Source: Rhodoferax sp. (GTDB taxonomy: Bacteria > Pseudomonadota > Gammaproteobacteria > Burkholderiales > Burkholderiaceae_C). From it: a stretch of DNA of 64,000 nt. The DNA is taken from assembly GCF_030653815.1 (NCBI RefSeq), contig NZ_JAURYQ010000042.1, positions 62,001 to 126,000 of the forward strand. The letters run 5' to 3'. Position numbers and translations under genes: made by a program. The notes beneath the pieces were generated by a model, which searched no databases, had not been told where the DNA came from, and worked only from the letters and a program-made list of their open reading frames with translations. Below, piece by piece: positions 33,231 through 42,464 of this stretch (position 1 is the stretch's first letter; each line of letters starts with the position of its first letter).

Positions 33231-34291
33231 TTATTTTCCATTTTTTTAATAAGATCAAACGAGAGCGGTGTTCCATACCTAACATTTGAAGAGACTTGTC
33301 TACCTAAAGCTTCATTTAAATATTTAGGCGGCAAACCATATCCAGGTCGCACACTGCGAACACAATCTACAGTAATAACTTGCCCCACCTGCATGTCCTT
33401 AACAAAGTACAGTGATCTTCTGAATTTCACATTTCCTTGCTCGCTAGATTTGCAACCATAGTCAACACGTCCCAATGCTGACCATGCAGTTTTAGCGCCT
33501 TGGCAAAGTGCCGCCAATTCAGTGGGTTCCAGCGAAAAGCTGTCGTCCGGCCCACCGCCGCTACGGTCCAGAGTGAAGTGCTTTTCGATGATGCTGGCCC
33601 CCATGGCCACGCTGGTGATGGCCGTGGTGTTGTCCAAGGTGTGGTCTGACAGGCCCGTGACCAAGCCAAAGCGCTCGATCATGTCGGGAATGGTGCGCAG
33701 GTTGTAGTCTTCTGCCGGGGCGGGGTAGCCGCTCACGCAGTGGAGGATGGCGAGCTCCTTGCAGCCGCCTTCGCGCGCGGCGTCGATGGCTTCCTGAATC
33801 TCTTCAGCATCGGCCATACCGGTGGATATGATCATGGGCTTGCCCGTGCTGGCAGCGTATTTGATCAGCGGGAGGTCTACCGCTTCAAACGATGCGATTT
33901 TGTAGGCTGGGGCGTTCAGGTCTTCCAGCAGGTCGATGGCAGTGTTGTCAAACGGCGAGCTGAAGATGGTGATGCCGTGTTTGCGGGCGTGCGCAAACAG
34001 CGGCGCGTGCCACTCCCACGGCATGTGAGCCTCTTGGTAAAGGTCAAACAGCGTGCGACCGTCCCACAGGCCGCCGTGAATGCGAAAGTCATCAGAGTCA
34101 CAGTCCAGCGTGATGGTGTCAGGGCGGTAAGTTTGCATTTTGACGGCATCAGCACCGGCCTGTTTGGCAGCCTCAATAAGTTTGCAAGCGGTTTCAATGT
34201 TGCCGTTGTGGTTGGCGGACATTTCGGCGATGACGTAGGGGTGGTGATCAAGGCCAATGTTGCGTCCAGCGATCGATAACTGCGGATTCAT
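33227..34291 (-). CDS. pseI: Pseudaminic acid synthase PseI
   Basis: From ATG 34291 the product is 354 residues (an 18-residue upstream extension overlaps pseH). NeuB-family TIM barrel: YVIAEMSANHNGNIETACKLI, DAVKMQTYRPDTITLDCD, SSPFDNTAIDLLEDLN, STGMADAEEIQEAI and a C-terminal SAF antifreeze-like domain (from about 290). It condenses 6-deoxy-AltdiNAc with phosphoenolpyruvate. ITLDCDSDDF-x6-LWDGRTLFDLY is typical of PseI rather than NeuB or LegI. Base composition changes from AT-rich to GC-rich near 33440-33520, within the gene. Confidence 0.93.
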   Translation of the reverse strand: MNPQLSIAGRNIGLDHHPYVIAEMSANHNGNIETACKLIEAAKQAGADAVKMQTYRPDTITLDCDSDDFRIHGGLWDGRTLFDLYQEAHMPWEWHAPLFAHARKHGITIFSSPFDNTAIDLLEDLNAPAYKIASFEAVDLPLIKYAASTGKPMIISTGMADAEEIQEAIDAAREGGCKELAILHCVSGYPAPAEDYNLRTIPDMIERFGLVTGLSDHTLDNTTAITSVAMGASIIEKHFTLDRSGGGPDDSFSLEPTELAALCQGAKTAWSALGRVDYGCKSSEQGNVKFRRSLYFVKDMQVGQVITVDCVRSVRPGYGLPPKYLNEALGRQVSSNVRYGTPLSFDLIKKMENK

Positions 34292-34833
34292 GCTTGGATA
34301 CTCGATTCGGTCGAAAAGTAATTGGGATTTAGACACGCGACACAAACTCTATCCTCTGCTACACCATTCATCCAGTAGAAGCCTTTAAATGTGCCCTCGA
34401 TAAACCAATTGGCCCTTGTGTACGCCTTTATTGAGGAGATATTGCTAGCATACATACCACCATGCAGACGGCGAATGTCATGCGTTTGAAAAGCAATTAA
34501 ATTGGCAATTGCGATTGCTTTCGTTGCAATACCTTTACCAAGGTAATTTCGATTGCCAAGTAAGCAAACAAGATCAGATGTTTTATTTTTTATATCTATT
34601 GGCCCAATCTTTACATTACCAATTTTTTCACCAGAGTCACTTTCAATAAGGTAATAGAACCATTTGCCGGTTTTCAAACCCTCCTCGAAGTCTTTCACTA
34701 GAACATCATGACTGAATATTCGTCCACTGCCAGTAAAGAAGTTAAGATGACCATCATCATTTTCGTACCAACGACAATAGTCACTATCAATATCAGCTAA
34801 CTCAAGGGATCTAAGTTTTATTTCGATGCTCAT
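34288..34833 (-). CDS. pseH: PseH-type N-acetyltransferase
   Basis: A 181-residue GNAT protein: LRSLELADIDSDYCRWYENDD start, KIGNVKIGPIDIKNKTSDL and GNRNYLGKGIATKAIAI (acetyl-CoA loop N-x-x-x-G-K-G-I-A). Within a pse cluster this is the enzyme that acetylates the 4-amino group of the UDP-AltNAc derivative. Strikingly AT-rich between GC-rich neighbours. It overlaps pseI by 4 bases. Confidence 0.85.
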   Translation of the reverse strand: MSIEIKLRSLELADIDSDYCRWYENDDGHLNFFTGSGRIFSHDVLVKDFEEGLKTGKWFYYLIESDSGEKIGNVKIGPIDIKNKTSDLVCLLGNRNYLGKGIATKAIAIANLIAFQTHDIRRLHGGMYASNISSIKAYTRANWFIEGTFKGFYWMNGVAEDRVCVACLNPNYFSTESSIQA

Positions 34834-34847
34834 ATATTGCCCCTAAT

Positions 34848-35954
34848 CTAGTGCACCGAAGTGGCGCAAGTTAAAATTTCATCGACTACAAACGTAGCAC
34901 CTGTTCCATTGCAAATACTCGACGCCGCATCTGAGCAGATTTTAAGTGAGTGAGGTATTGCGAGAAATGACGACAATTGATCCGGCAATCGTTTTTCTAC
35001 GTGTTCCAGTTTTCCAATAATCTCGGCTGCACCTACAGCGCCTAGCTCAGCACAAGAGCTATTCTGGTTGTCAGCAAGGATCACCAGTATTGACGGCAGC
35101 CCCAAACAGCACCGCTCCCACGAGGTGCTACCCGCAGCACCAATCGCCAGATCACTGTCGGCCATTCGCTGGGCCATGTCATTGACATTGACCACCACTG
35201 CTGTAGGCCATGGCATTTGTGCTGCCAACTCCTTAACGCTTTCCAACCAGGGCGCTGTCAGCCCCATGACCACGGTGATCCGGCTTTCTCTCGGCAAAGC
35301 GCAGGTTTTTAGGACTTGCAACACTTTTCCGGTGGCGTTGGGTTGATCGACACCGCCCATCGTTATCAGCAACTGGCGCAAGGCCGGCTGCGTCTTACGG
35401 CGCTCCATGCTGTACGCACGCAAGGCCGAGAATTCAGGGCGCAACACGGCGTAATGCGAACCGGTGAGCACCTGGCAGTGTGGGGGAACCAATTCATTGT
35501 AGTGCTCGGGCCGGCGCCCCAGGTTCTGATCGAGCAGCAGGTCGCATTGGTGGGGTCGATCTGCCAGATCGTCAATCACCAGAATGCTTCGGGTGTGCGG
35601 GCGCAGGGCTTGTTCCCAGCGGCGGTCCAGCGCGTAATGGTCCACCACCAGACAATCCACCACTTGGCCCCCCAGGGCTTGTCGGGTTTGCTCGGCATCG
35701 CGGGCCCAGTCGGTGCCCAGCCATTGGGCATGGCTTGGGTCTGTGGGGGCGGTAAATGCATCGTCTGCAGGGGCCAGCGCTGTCGCTGAGTGGCCGCGCT
35801 GGTGGATCAAGTTTTGTAAGTGGCCGGCGTGCGGGCGGCAAATGAAGGTGCTTTGTGCACCGCGCTCGCGCAGGGCATCGGCCAGCGTAAGGCAGCGCAT
35901 GACATGGCCTGTGCCGATTTGCAGCGATGCATCGGTGCGGAATGCGATGTGCAT
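34848..35954 (-). CDS. pseG: UDP-2,4-diacetamido-2,4,6-trideoxy-beta-L-altropyranose hydrolase PseG
   Basis: From ATG 35954 the protein is 368 residues. A GT-B fold hydrolase related to MurG: IAFRTDASLQIGTGHVMRCL (residues 3-22, with the catalytic His in GTGHVMRC), LVVDHYALDRRWE, LLITMGGVDQPNATG and GAAGSTSWERCCLGLPSI. It removes UDP before PseI. The start overlaps the pseF stop. The last 65 or so codons are AT-rich and the rest GC-rich, suggesting a recombination joint near 35050. Confidence 0.92.
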   Translation of the reverse strand: MHIAFRTDASLQIGTGHVMRCLTLADALRERGAQSTFICRPHAGHLQNLIHQRGHSATALAPADDAFTAPTDPSHAQWLGTDWARDAEQTRQALGGQVVDCLVVDHYALDRRWEQALRPHTRSILVIDDLADRPHQCDLLLDQNLGRRPEHYNELVPPHCQVLTGSHYAVLRPEFSALRAYSMERRKTQPALRQLLITMGGVDQPNATGKVLQVLKTCALPRESRITVVMGLTAPWLESVKELAAQMPWPTAVVVNVNDMAQRMADSDLAIGAAGSTSWERCCLGLPSILVILADNQNSSCAELGAVGAAEIIGKLEHVEKRLPDQLSSFLAIPHSLKICSDAASSICNGTGATFVVDEILTCATSVH

Positions 35955-36673
35955 CAGTCGTTGGCCTTTGGGGGAGTGGTCTTGTTGGCGTGTTGCATGG
36001 CCTTGAACATCCATTCGGCACGTTCCCAGTCTTCTGGTGTGTCGATGTCTTGAACGCGATGACGTGGCAACGGCACAGGTGCTGAGCCTTGGCTGAACAG
36101 CGGTTTGCCCTCCAGCCAGGCTTGAGCTTGGCCCCAGTAAAACTGGCCCGCGTCGTGCCAGGCTTCTGCCAGGTCTTGTGATCGGGTGTTGAAGTGTTCG
36201 GGCTGGAACATTTCGACCCGTTGTTCTGCGGTGATGCGTATGGCACGTTGGATGGGGAAGGCGTAGCTGGTAACGGAAAACGCGTAGTCAGCATCCGTGC
36301 TTTGAAGCGCTTGCAGGCCGCGCTGCAGGTCAGCGGCTTGAACAAAGGGGGCAGTAGCGTAGATGCAGCAGACTTGCGTGGCCGCTGGTCCGTGCAGGTT
36401 TTGCCAGTCGATCGCGTGAGCAATGACCGGGATGGTTCCTGTGTGGTCGTCCGACAGATTGGCAGGACGCTCAAAGGGCACGTCTGCGCCGTGCTCTTTG
36501 GCGACTGCGGCAATTTCTTCATCGTCGGTGCTGACGATGAGGCGGTCAAAACATTGGCTTTGAATGGCGGCACGAATCGACCACGCGATCATGGGCAAGC
36601 CGCCAAAGGCTTTGATGTTTTTGCGCGGGATGCGTTTGCTGCCGCCACGCGCTGGGATCACCGCCAGCCTCAT
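35954..36673 (-). CDS. pseF: Pseudaminic acid cytidylyltransferase PseF
   Basis: A 239-residue CMP-sugar synthetase: LAVIPARGGSKRIPRKNIKA at the N-terminus binds CTP, then MIAWSIRAAIQS, VSTDDEEIAAVA and YATAPFVQAADLQRGLQAL. It activates pseudaminic acid to CMP-Pse. One-base overlap with pseG and 4-base overlap with pseC show a tight pseC-pseF-pseG unit. Confidence 0.93.
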   Translation of the reverse strand: MRLAVIPARGGSKRIPRKNIKAFGGLPMIAWSIRAAIQSQCFDRLIVSTDDEEIAAVAKEHGADVPFERPANLSDDHTGTIPVIAHAIDWQNLHGPAATQVCCIYATAPFVQAADLQRGLQALQSTDADYAFSVTSYAFPIQRAIRITAEQRVEMFQPEHFNTRSQDLAEAWHDAGQFYWGQAQAWLEGKPLFSQGSAPVPLPRHRVQDIDTPEDWERAEWMFKAMQHANKTTPPKAND

Positions 36674-37830
36674 AGGCCCATGGCCTCGCGCAGGCAGCTG
36701 GCCACAAACTGCAATTCCGGATCGGTCAAGTTGACGTGCATGGGGATGCTGATGGCTTCGCGGTAGTACTGCTCGGCTTGCGGATAGTCACCTTGTTTGA
36801 AACCCATTTGTTGGTAGTAGGGCTGGGTGTGCACCGGGATGTAATGCAGGTTGACCAGGATGTCTTTTGCTCGCAGGGCTTCAAACACTTGGCGGTGGGT
36901 GGCGCTGATTTTGTCCAGCTGAAGGCGGACCACATACAGGTGATAGGCACTGTAGCTGTCGGGGTGATGCCAAGGCAGCGTGAGCGGCAAGTCGGCCAGC
37001 AGTTCGTTGTAACGCTGAGCGATGGTGTGGCGGCGTTTGACGTAGTCGGTCAGGCGTGTCATTTGGCTCACGCCGAGTGCGGCCTGCATGTCAGTCATGC
37101 GGTAGTTGAAGCCCAGCACCACCTGCTGGTAATACCAGGGGCCGTGCATGGGCTCGGTCATGAGCGCTGGGTCGCGGGTGATGCCGTGGCTGCGCAGCAG
37201 GTCCAGGCGGGTGGCGAGTTCGGCGCTGTTGGTCAGGGCCATGCCGCCTTCGGCGGTGGTGATAATCTTAACTGGGTGAAAGCTGAAGACTGTGATGTCG
37301 CTATAGCGGCCATTGCCAATGGGTTCTCCTTTGTACTTGCCACCAATGGCGTGCGAGGCGTCTTCAATGATTTTGAAGCCATATCGCTGGCCCAGCGCGT
37401 GAATGACGGCCATGTCGCAGGGTTGGCCTGCAAGGTGCACCGGGATGACCACTTTGGGCAGGCAGCCGACCTTCTCGGCTTCGATGAGTTTCGCTTCGAG
37501 CGCCAGGGGGCAGAGGTTGTAAGTGCGTGGGTCAATGTCTACAAAGTCAACTTGGGCGCCGCAATACAAGGCGCAATTGGCAGATGCAACAAATGTATTC
37601 GGAGTGGTCCAAAGCCTGTCTCCAGGGCCTAGACCTAATGCTAGGCAGGAAATATGCAAAGCAGAGGTAGCACTGTTGACAGCCACCGCATGTTTCGCAT
37701 AAGTGTGATCGAGTACGCTCTGCTCAAAAAGTGGGATGTTAGGCCCTTGGGTGAGATTAACCGATTTAAGCACTGAAACGACCGAATCGATGTCAGCTTG
37801 TGTAATGTCTTGTTGCCCGTACCGTATCAT
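36670..37830 (-). CDS. pseC: UDP-4-amino-4,6-dideoxy-N-acetyl-beta-L-altrosamine transaminase PseC
   Basis: A 386-residue DegT/DnrJ/EryC1 aminotransferase. The start IRYGQQDITQADIDSVVSVL and the TQGPNIPLFEQ segment are PseC-like. The PLP lysine is in FSFHPVKIITTAEGGM, and the C-terminus has LVNLHYIPVHTQPYYQQMGF. It aminates C4 of the PseB product. First gene of the pse group as read; upstream is an IS relic where pseB would usually be found. The first 60 codons are AT-rich, the remainder GC-rich. Confidence 0.93.
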   Translation of the reverse strand: MIRYGQQDITQADIDSVVSVLKSVNLTQGPNIPLFEQSVLDHTYAKHAVAVNSATSALHISCLALGLGPGDRLWTTPNTFVASANCALYCGAQVDFVDIDPRTYNLCPLALEAKLIEAEKVGCLPKVVIPVHLAGQPCDMAVIHALGQRYGFKIIEDASHAIGGKYKGEPIGNGRYSDITVFSFHPVKIITTAEGGMALTNSAELATRLDLLRSHGITRDPALMTEPMHGPWYYQQVVLGFNYRMTDMQAALGVSQMTRLTDYVKRRHTIAQRYNELLADLPLTLPWHHPDSYSAYHLYVVRLQLDKISATHRQVFEALRAKDILVNLHYIPVHTQPYYQQMGFKQGDYPQAEQYYREAISIPMHVNLTDPELQFVASCLREAMGL

Positions 37831-37958
37831 TATATTTTCTCGTAAATTATTAATTTTGATTTGAATTAATGAAGATTAACACCTAAGAATAAAATTGAAT
37901 TCAAACACAACAAATTACGTATTTTATTCACTGCCGAGTATACTATCCAGAGAAGTAG

Positions 37959-38325
37959 GGACGGTTTGAGTAACTAAAACCCAGATGTGTTACCGCGCTC
38001 ATCAGTAACAGCGGGGTCAGCACCAGGGCGTTTTTCAACACCTTGATAGCCGGCATCAGCCCAGACGTTTTTCTCTTGTCCCTGCAACAACCGGTGTGCC
38101 TGGGTGATGTCATGTTCAGTGCCACTGGTGCAGCGCACCATGTGCCCCAGCCCAGAGTCGGCATCGACACTAATATGCGCTTTCATTCCGAAATACCACT
38201 GGAGACCCTTTTGACTGGAGTGCATCTCGGGATTTGTCTTTGTTTTTGGTAGCCCATGACACGACTTGTTCGATCTGCTCCAGGAACACGAGTTTATGAG
38301 TCTTATTGAGGTGAGAACTAGGTTC
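37959..38325 (-). pseudogene. Chimeric, internally deleted IS5-family element
   Basis: The stretch 38031-38228 matches the intact element at about 40450-40680 almost base for base (about eight differences in 220 by eye) and encodes the SSQKG-QWYFGMKAHI, DADSGLGHMVRCTSGTEHDI, NVWADAGYQGVEKRPGADP core. The transposase C-terminus is missing; beyond the core the reverse frame reads HLNKTHKLVFLEQIEQVVSW and jumps to TKNKDKSRD, so the N-terminal third is deleted and comes from a diverged relative. The outer end GGACGGTTTGAGTAACTAAAA resembles the end of the intact copy. The rest of the 37831-38445 gap shows no gene. Confidence 0.82.
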
Positions 38326-38445
38326 AAAATAGTTACCAATAGAAATGAACGTAATCCGACCAGACTTGTTGCACACTCATCCGCCCTGAAGGGAAAAAGT
38401 GACGTGCGGGTTTGTACCATAGATATGTAACCAAAAGGGCGCACA

Positions 38446-39918
38446 TCAAGAATTACGGACATTACCCAAGTAAATATGTTTCCAATCGTCAATGACCTTG
38501 AGTCTAAATCCAAATATTATTACTGAATATGTTATTATATAAGCGAATCCAATACCTATTGACATGACGATATTATTTTCATATTTAAATATTATTATTG
38601 AAAATAAAATATATAAAAAAGAATTAATATATAATGTTGGCAAAGTATCACTCATTTGCTCCTTGAAAGAATATTTTATATATTCTCTACTGGGAACTGC
38701 GTTAATAAATATCGAGACTATCGCAACAAAAAGCATCCCCCAGAGAAGAAATTCAACACCATGGGATATAGTCAGCGCTATAGTAAGAAATCCTATTGTT
38801 TTCTTTAAAATCTCAAACTTCAACGTTGCTAAGCTATGTCCTAGTGCATTAACGTAATACGATGCAGTACTAGATATGTGATGCAAGCCATAAATTATAG
38901 CGAAAATTTTTAAATAAATAACACTTGGAAGCCATTTATCCGTCAAAAGAATATTTACCATATCATCTGCCAATAAAATTGTGAGGCATGAAATTGGAAA
39001 AAATAATACGTTCATTGTTCTAATCGATTTTCTCAATAATTCCTTACCTTTAGGTATATCATCTTGTAATCCTGAAAATATTGGGAAAAATACGGTGGCA
39101 ACTGTTGCATTCATTGTCGATGAAACAAAAGCAGGTATCTGTCTTCCCATATTAAAAAACCCCAAAGTTTGGCTATTATAAAATTTACCCACTGCGATGA
39201 TGGTTGATGATCTATAAATTTCGTCCAAAACACTTGCGAGAAACATATTGCTTGAATATGCCATAGACCCACGAGCAATATTAAAATTAAAACTCAACTT
39301 TGGGAATGGAATATAAAAATATGCACAGAATATAATACTAATTAAACTTGTAAGTCCAGTATTAATAATTAATGAATAAATACCAAAACCAGCGTAGGCT
39401 AGGTAAATACTAACGCTTCCGGATATTAATGTTGGAACTGTAGAGCAGAAAAATATTTTTTTAAATTCGAGATTTTTAGATAATTCACTTATCTGTAAAG
39501 CATTAATGGCTGTAAATAATATAGTAAGACCGTATACTCTTAAGTAATCAACTAACAAATCAGTGTAGTCAAAAAAATTACTGACATATGGCGCACTTAT
39601 ATAAATAACGAAATAAAAGAAAAAAGACAATAAAACACTTGTGTAAAAAATAGTGGGATATCCATCATTACCCGATCTTTTATTTTGTATATTTGCTGAT
39701 CCAAGACCGGCGGTTGCGAACATGTTGCAAATATTAATAAATACTGCTAGTGAGGCCACTATACCAAAATCTGATGGCTTCAAAATTCGTGCAAGAAGTA
39801 AATAAATTACAAACTGACTTATATTGCCAATGAATCTAGATAAAAAACTCCATGATAAGCTCTCAAATATGCTAAGGGAAAATTTTTTTACTGTCATTTC
39901 GTATATATTTATTGGCAT
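38446..39918 (-). CDS. wzx: O-antigen flippase (Wzx-like, MATE/MOP family)
   Basis: A 490-residue polytopic protein with about twelve to fourteen hydrophobic segments. SWSFLSRFIGNISQFVIYLLLAR and LKPSDFGIVASLAVFINICN at the start and later GFFNMGRQIPAFVSSTMNAT, LFFPISCLTILLADDMVNILL are typical of the polysaccharide transporter (RfbX/Wzx) family. It flips undecaprenyl-linked repeat units to the periplasm. Very AT-rich and bracketed by two IS5-family copies. A second Met at residue 8 is an alternative start. Confidence 0.85.
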   Translation of the reverse strand: MPINIYEMTVKKFSLSIFESLSWSFLSRFIGNISQFVIYLLLARILKPSDFGIVASLAVFINICNMFATAGLGSANIQNKRSGNDGYPTIFYTSVLLSFFFYFVIYISAPYVSNFFDYTDLLVDYLRVYGLTILFTAINALQISELSKNLEFKKIFFCSTVPTLISGSVSIYLAYAGFGIYSLIINTGLTSLISIIFCAYFYIPFPKLSFNFNIARGSMAYSSNMFLASVLDEIYRSSTIIAVGKFYNSQTLGFFNMGRQIPAFVSSTMNATVATVFFPIFSGLQDDIPKGKELLRKSIRTMNVLFFPISCLTILLADDMVNILLTDKWLPSVIYLKIFAIIYGLHHISSTASYYVNALGHSLATLKFEILKKTIGFLTIALTISHGVEFLLWGMLFVAIVSIFINAVPSREYIKYSFKEQMSDTLPTLYINSFLYILFSIIIFKYENNIVMSIGIGFAYIITYSVIIFGFRLKVIDDWKHIYLGNVRNS

Positions 39919-40065
39919 CTAGCTGCCACATTTTTTTAGTTAATTTTTCCATCAAAGAGAAAATATACAATATTTGAATTAATATGGGCATTACTGCCAA
40001 TTCTCTTTTAATACTTTGTTCAATATTGAAGATCGTTTACCCGCTGATTAACTTATAATATTTAA

Positions 40066-41184
40066 GGACGGTCTGGATATCTAAAAGACAGATGTGTTAT
40101 CGCACTCATCATCATAGTCATTCCGTTTTCCGTGGTTTGTGGGTTTTTTCGTACCCCGCTTTAACCTTCCTGGCCCAACTTGGACGCACTCATGTTCGCG
40201 CTCCCATCAAATCATGACGTGCCATCCACAAATTGGACAGAGCAAAGAGCGCGGCAATCTGCGCCGTGTTTTTCTTCAGGCCCCGGTAGCGGGTTTTCAT
40301 GTGTGGGAACTGACGCTTGATCACCCGAAACGGATGTACTACCTTGGTGCAAATGCCAGCCTTGAGCTTTTCGACCTTGTCCAGCAACTCCCCCATCTCA
40401 CTGGCGTGCTTGAGATTTTTGCGCTTGACTGGGCGCATGGCCACGTACCAGGTCACAGCGGGGTCAGCACCAGGGCGTTTTTCAACACCTTGATAGCCGG
40501 CATCAGCCCAGACGTTTTTCTCTTGTCCCTGCAACAACCGGTGTGCCTGGGTGATGCTATGTTCAGTGCCACTGGTGCAGCGCACCGTATGCACCAGCCC
40601 AGAGTCGGCATCGACACCAATATGCGCCTTCATTCCGAAATACCACTGGATACCCTTTTGACTGGAGTGCATCTCGGGGTCTCGGGACTTGCCTTTGCTT
40701 ATTGTGCTAGGTGCGGCAATCAGGTTGGCATCGACAGCGCTGTCTTGTTTGAGCAGCAAACCGCGCTCAGTAAGAATCGCACTGACCTCAGCGAGTATCT
40801 TGTCAGCCAAATCATGCCTTTCCAGCCGATGGCGGAAACGCAAGATGGTGCTCTCATCGGGCAAGCGCACGTTGTCATCCAAGCCTACAAACTCGCGGTA
40901 CAGCGGCGTGTCAAAGAAGGCCTCTTCCATCGCCGGAACAGACAAGTTTAACCAGTGCTGCAGGAAATGCGCAGGCAGCATTGTCTCCAGTGCAAACGGT
41001 GTCCGTCCGGTGTGGCCTGCAGGGTAGTGCGGTGCAATCAGGTCAACCAAACGCGCCCAAGGAACAACGCGACCAATCTCGTCAAGAAAGATAGCTTTGC
41101 GGGTCTTGCGGTTGCACAGAGAAAAAGCGACCTTAGGCTGATTGGTGTAAAACTTCATGCTATGATTTTTATATCAACTAGGCC
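40066..41184 (-). mobile_element. IS5-family insertion sequence, apparently intact transposase
   Basis: Left boundary is taken at GGACGGTCTGGATATCTAAAA, shared in form with the relic at 37959. The right boundary is less sure: TTTTTATATCAACTAGGCC at 41166-41184 is only weakly complementary to the left end. No target duplication could be fixed. The element contains one transposase gene and lies between wzx and a glycosyltransferase gene. Bases 39919-40065 hold nothing recognisable. Confidence 0.7.
40190..41158 (-). CDS. IS5-family DDE transposase
   Basis: A 322-residue transposase. The N-terminal IS5 domain has IFLDEIGRVVPWARLVDLI, HFLQHWLNLSVPAMEEAFFD and LPDESTILRFRHRLE. Catalytic core: QDSAVDANLIAAPSTI (first Asp), NVWADAGYQGVEK (second Asp), and the later KxxxH-x4-VIKRQFPHMKTRYRGL (E/R-K region). 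It is full length with no visible frameshift, so possibly active. Part is copied in the decayed element 2 kb away. Confidence 0.92.
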   Translation of the reverse strand: MKFYTNQPKVAFSLCNRKTRKAIFLDEIGRVVPWARLVDLIAPHYPAGHTGRTPFALETMLPAHFLQHWLNLSVPAMEEAFFDTPLYREFVGLDDNVRLPDESTILRFRHRLERHDLADKILAEVSAILTERGLLLKQDSAVDANLIAAPSTISKGKSRDPEMHSSQKGIQWYFGMKAHIGVDADSGLVHTVRCTSGTEHSITQAHRLLQGQEKNVWADAGYQGVEKRPGADPAVTWYVAMRPVKRKNLKHASEMGELLDKVEKLKAGICTKVVHPFRVIKRQFPHMKTRYRGLKKNTAQIAALFALSNLWMARHDLMGART

Positions 41185-41248
41185 ATATTCAGCAAGAGAT
41201 GTGGTATGTTTTCCTTAACAAATTCTGGAGGACTTTTGTAGAGTTTCC

Positions 41249-42265
41249 TCAAGTCTTCGTTCTGCGCATTTGTTGATTTATAAACATTTTCTTTCTTATA
41301 AAATTCGTTATCATCGTTGGCAGTTTAGGCACTTGCTTAAATATGTATACATACACTTTCTTTTTGTCATTTGACAAGCTATAGATATCTTTAAGACATC
41401 TCCAATTATGCGACGACGGATATCTGATAATATAAAGAATTGACCACCACACATAGTAAGGCATTCGATCTTCATGTCTTATTTCTCGCTTAAATTCTTC
41501 GCGACAATATAGCTCAAGCATTTTCAGAAACTTAATTCTATCAAGCATTTGATTTTTTTTCGTGATAGATGAAGACCAGTTTGTTCCCCCTTTTACTTGA
41601 AAACTCCTATAACTAGTCATAACATCATCAGACACGTAGATTTTTCCGAGACATGTAAGAATTAAACATAATGTTATGTCACATATAAATCTGTCTGCCT
41701 TAGTAATGATCGTATAATCATACTGCGGCTCTAAAAATATGTTTCTGAAGACAAGCGTGCCAGGATGGCCATAGTAGATGTATTTAGTGAAATCGTTTAT
41801 TGTATAGTCACCACTTTCAGGTCTACCCGGACCGCTATATGTTTCTTGTATAACATTATTGTCCTGATCAACAACATTGTATCGTTGTGTGCAAGCGATG
41901 TAGTTTCTATTGTTTTTTAGAAAATTTGTTTGAGTTTTTAGCTTTTCGTTATCTGTCCAAAAATCGTCGCCATCTAAAATAGCGATGTACTTTCCTGTAC
42001 ATTTTAAAAAACAATCATATTGGTTTTTTGTTGCTCCAACATTAACGGATCTTAAGGTTGGTTTAATTATATGAGGTACTCTTTGTTGGTATTCTTTTAT
42101 AATTTCTGTCGTTTGATCTGTTGAACAATCGTCTCCAATAATAATTTCAATAGAAAAATTGATATTTTGCATTAGTATACTATCTAAGCATTGTCTAATG
42201 TATTTTTCATGCTGGTAAGTTATTACAACAACACTTACCAGATTCAAATTATCATAAGTTTTCAT
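41249..42265 (-). CDS. Family 2 glycosyltransferase
   Basis: A 338-residue GT2 enzyme: VSVVVITYQHEKYIRQCLDSIL, IIIGDDCSTDQTTEII, KYIAILDGDDFWTDNEKLKTQ (DGDD). AT-rich. It lies between the IS5 element and the C-methyltransferase gene, so it may transfer the unusual deoxysugar. The 199 bases upstream (42266-42464) contain no recognisable gene. Confidence 0.86.
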   Translation of the reverse strand: MKTYDNLNLVSVVVITYQHEKYIRQCLDSILMQNINFSIEIIIGDDCSTDQTTEIIKEYQQRVPHIIKPTLRSVNVGATKNQYDCFLKCTGKYIAILDGDDFWTDNEKLKTQTNFLKNNRNYIACTQRYNVVDQDNNVIQETYSGPGRPESGDYTINDFTKYIYYGHPGTLVFRNIFLEPQYDYTIITKADRFICDITLCLILTCLGKIYVSDDVMTSYRSFQVKGGTNWSSSITKKNQMLDRIKFLKMLELYCREEFKREIRHEDRMPYYVWWSILYIIRYPSSHNWRCLKDIYSLSNDKKKVYVYIFKQVPKLPTMITNFIRKKMFINQQMRRTKT

Positions 42266-42464
42266 AATCTATCTAGCCCCCAATCCCGATTTTTTAAAAC
42301 GGATTTCGCAAGGTTAGTCGATACTTGCATATGTCTTGGTGTTGTGCTAATTTGCTGCTAACTGACGATTCAGCGCAGCGAATGCTGTGGGCGCTAGAGT
42401 TGTATAGAATCATGGACTTCTTTTAGAAACAAGAGGTACTATTTATGGGGAGGCGCAGGTCAAA

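Noticed and set aside
35572-36573. 333-codon minus-strand frame overlapping pseF and pseG
   Set aside because: Pro/Thr/Arg-rich out-of-frame reading of two well-defined genes on the same strand.
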